Positions 32,770 through 34,274 of a DNA stretch of 34,274 nucleotides are shown here, in pieces (positions within the stretch are counted from its first letter, which is position 1; each line of letters opens with the position of its first letter). The stretch covers positions 1 through 34,274 of the forward strand of contig NZ_JAGFXZ010000031.1 of the NCBI RefSeq assembly GCF_019038395.1, read 5' to 3'. Made by a program: the position numbers and the translations under genes. The stretch comes from Acinetobacter sp. BY419. Its GTDB lineage: Bacteria; Pseudomonadota; Gammaproteobacteria; Pseudomonadales; Moraxellaceae. The notes beneath the pieces are model-generated. The model ran no database searches. It was not told the origin of the DNA and saw nothing but the letters and a program-made list of their open reading frames with translations.

Positions 32770-32805
32770 ATGCTCCAATTTTTATTTATCTTATTTGACC
32801 TGTAG
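32770..32805 (+). CDS. Tiny ORF (11 codons) with strong Shine-Dalgarno
   Basis: ATG preceded by aaggaga at 5 nt gives MLQFLFILFDL and a TAG stop. The same frame continues for 21 more codons (GTNEIDYIIDNIRNQDVSGF and one more residue) to a TAA, so this may be a longer small gene broken by a stop, a leader peptide, or chance. Confidence 0.3.
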   Translation: MLQFLFILFDL

Positions 32806-32840
32806 GGTACGAATGAAATTGACTACATAATTGATAATAT

Positions 32841-32878
32841 AAGGAATCAAGATGTGTCGGGATTCCTTTAAAGTTTTT
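32841..32878 (+). terminator. Probable terminator after the tiny ORF
   Basis: aaggaatc-12 nt-gattcctt hairpin followed after a few bases by T5. Confidence 0.45.
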
Positions 32879-33111
32879 GATGAAAAATTATTTAAATAGG
32901 TGTCATATCATTCATATTGAAACAATTAGCTAATAAACTTGTTCTGCAAATAAAGCAGAAGCAAAAGTTTAACTCGCTTAAACGGAGAGAGTTAAGCGGG
33001 GTTTTGAAAAGTTCAATATTTAACGAAGTGTATTAATATTGTTGATATAGCTAGGCTCGTTTAAGCTGCCTTAGGTATGATCCTGCTTTTATATGATAAA
33101 GATAGAAACTT
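32879..33111. other. Intergenic region before the first I78-like gene
   Basis: AT-rich. It contains small hairpins, ttctgc/gcagaa near 32942 and a terminator-like cgcttaa/ttaagcg near 32980 followed by ggttttg. No gene seen. Confidence 0.35.
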
Positions 33112-33414
33112 ATGAAAATTATTTATAATTTATCACTTATTCTTGCAGCGGCGACCTTGACTGCTTGTGCCGGTACTCCCGAGACAGAAGTGGTTCAAAA
33201 ACCCGAGATGATGGAAAAATGCGTACCTGAAAGTGCAGCAAAATTAGCAGGTATGAAATTATCGAGTGAAGCGGATATCAAATCAAAAACAAATTCTGAG
33301 ATTGTTAGACTGGTTGCACCCGGCCAACCTATAACTAAAGATTATCATCCAGGACGAGTAACAGTCATTGCTGATCCACAAACTCAAACAATTCTTAAGG
33401 CATTTTGTGGTTAA
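33112..33414 (+). CDS. Lipoprotein of peptidase-inhibitor I78 type, copy 1
   Basis: A 100-residue lipoprotein: signal with lipobox L-T-A-C19, then a small domain with the I78 pattern (KCVPESAAKL start, IVRLVAPGQPIT middle, PGRVTVIADPQT, and C-terminal ILKAFCG with a likely disulphide between the first and last cysteine). The I78 family contains small serine-protease inhibitors. Which protease it would block is unknown. It is 61% identical by my count to the next gene, in the same orientation. Confidence 0.78.
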   Translation: MKIIYNLSLILAAATLTACAGTPETEVVQKPEMMEKCVPESAAKLAGMKLSSEADIKSKTNSEIVRLVAPGQPITKDYHPGRVTVIADPQTQTILKAFCG

Positions 33415-33434
33415 AAATTTAAACCTATGCCTAG

Positions 33435-33453
33435 AACCTCCTTTGGGAGGTTT
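33435..33453 (+). terminator. Weak terminator between the I78-like genes
   Basis: aacctcc-tttg-ggaggtt hairpin followed by only three T. Confidence 0.5.
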
Positions 33454-33614
33454 CCCGTTATCACTGTTAAAAGTGTAGGGAATCCGCTAAATAACCATTT
33501 CGATAGTTCATGCTTTTCTGATTAAGCAGAGTATATAGAGATTGTTGTTAAGCATGTAGCCGATGCTTTCTTATTCGGTATGATTACTTTTTTATCCTAA
33601 CAAGACAAAAGCAT

Positions 33615-33917
33615 ATGAAAATTATCCAAAATTTATCTTTAATTTTAGCTGCTGTTGCATTGACAGCTTGTGCAAATAATCCTGAACAGATGCCTTCTCA
33701 ACAACCCAATACTATGACCAGCTGTGTAGCTGACGAAGCAACAAAACTTGTTGGGCAAAAAGGTTTATCTGAAGCAACTATTAAAGCCAAGACAAAAGCT
33801 GAAATTGTACGCATGGTTGCGCCTGGTCAACCGGTAACTTTAGATTACCGTTTAGAAAGAGTTACAGTAGTGACTGATCCACAAACAAAAATTATCGTTC
33901 AAGCATCTTGTGGCTAA
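33615..33917 (+). CDS. Lipoprotein of peptidase-inhibitor I78 type, copy 2
   Basis: Paralogue of the preceding gene, also exactly 100 residues, same signal (lipobox L-T-A-C19) and same domain blocks (SCVADEATKL, IVRMVAPGQPVT, ERVTVVTDPQTK, IVQASCG). The conserved core is the same in both (EIVR, VAPGQP, RVTV, DPQT), while the linker after the lipobox varies most. The proline-glycine turn before RVTV in copy 1 is L-E here, so target preference may differ. Promoter likely in the 200-bp gap; strong terminator after. Confidence 0.78.
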   Translation: MKIIQNLSLILAAVALTACANNPEQMPSQQPNTMTSCVADEATKLVGQKGLSEATIKAKTKAEIVRMVAPGQPVTLDYRLERVTVVTDPQTKIIVQASCG

Positions 33918-33935
33918 TAGCTCAAAACTGAATCA

Positions 33936-33962
33936 TAAAAAACCATCTTCGGATGGTTTTTT
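33936..33962 (+). terminator. Intrinsic terminator after the second I78-like gene
   Basis: aaccatc-ttcg-gatggtt hairpin with A and T runs. Confidence 0.9.
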
Positions 33963-34147
33963 ATTGGTGCAGATTATGGATCAAAACTCTATAAATAATT
34001 AACCGCTAAATGGCCGATCAAAAATAAACCTTGTAACAGATTACTACCAAAAGCTGGTGAGAAATACTTAGAAGCATTCGGTCCATTTAAATAAATTCTT
34101 GATCATATGGAGATTAAATACGAAGAATACTTTCACTTGCAATTAAT

Positions 34148-34274
34148 GTAAGCATCCGCTGAATCCCATTGCTATGTTTTAACGAGGTTCAGGTTTCCAA
34201 CGATGAGGTAGCAAATCCTCAATTTCTGTGACTTTATGGGTGGGTAGTCTTTTTAGGACATCACTTAAATAGGC
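34148..34274 (-). mobile_element. IS66-family element, one end (continues right of window)
   Basis: The terminus reads gtaagcatccgc on the plus strand, the GTAAGC type of IS66 ends. The adjacent coding fragment on the minus strand is the transposase C-terminus. The rest of the element lies outside the window. Confidence 0.8.
34179..34274 (-). CDS. tnpC: IS66-family transposase TnpC, C-terminus (partial)
   Basis: Thirty-one residues of the minus strand end at TAA 34179: YLSDVLKRLPTHKV followed by EDLLPHRWKPEPR, the usual IS66 TnpC tail (the LLP-W pattern). The catalytic part lies off the right edge, so integrity cannot be judged. Confidence 0.82.
   Translation of the reverse strand, partial: AYLSDVLKRLPTHKVTEIEDLLPHRWKPEPR

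Noticed and set aside
33963..34147. Short coding remnant (LLPKAGEKYLEAFGPFK) before the IS66 end
   Set aside because: Only about 30 open codons, no start codon or ribosome binding site; it could be the tail of a lost gene but cannot be supported. The rest of this stretch shows nothing.
1..34274. CRISPR array, rRNA or tRNA genes
   Set aside because: No regularly spaced repeats and no recognisable tRNA or rRNA signature was found on either strand by reading.

Overview
The window looks like an Acinetobacter chromosome, probably an environmental species of the lwoffii/johnsonii type. The evidence is moderate-to-low GC, the protein sequences themselves, a FabR-type repressor divergent from a desaturase operon, tandem CYTH proteins, and IS982, IS5 and IS66 elements with typical Acinetobacter-like sequences. 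The species call is inference from sequence familiarity; no database was searched.

Layout. Positions 1-120 are the tail of an IS982-family element that continues to the left. Positions 312-12322 are ordinary core metabolism: a small unknown protein, glyoxalase II, a flavin reductase-like protein, a PhzF-like protein, a large periplasmic M16 protease, an amidohydrolase, a DUF3144 protein, an unknown protein, two tandem CYTH proteins (one with a normal CHAD domain, one with a decayed one) and a DUF962/Mpo1-like protein. Positions 12323-13103 are non-coding with a candidate sRNA and unexplained repeats. Then come thiE, hemL and a GlcG/HbpS-like gene.

Positions 15587-19771 form an AT-rich accessory insert bounded by mobile DNA: an internally deleted IS5 remnant, an M20 amidohydrolase, a TRIC-type channel, a broken IS5 copy, an orphan hexapeptide acyltransferase and a 100-bp MITE. 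The MITE end appears to supply the acyltransferase's ribosome binding site.

Positions 20093-31002 return to core genes. They are an orphan protein joining a degenerate isochorismatase domain to a carrier-protein domain, rluA, rapA, an orphan PAAR protein, an alpha/beta hydrolase, and a fatty-acid desaturation module (fabR divergent from a ferredoxin reductase and an acyl desaturase). The stretch ends with a HAD phosphatase overlapping a DUF1615 lipoprotein that carries lytic-transglycosylase-like motifs. Positions 31003-34274 are an IS-rich accessory tail: a gene fragment, a complete IS982 element, a candidate sRNA, a tiny ORF, two tandem I78-type inhibitor lipoproteins, and the end of an IS66 element.

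Working together: FabR, the reductase and the desaturase form a regulated unsaturated-fatty-acid unit. thiE and hemL are probably co-transcribed cofactor genes. Most other genes are single transcription units separated by clear intrinsic terminators. No CRISPR array, rRNA, tRNA or complete multi-gene defence system was seen.
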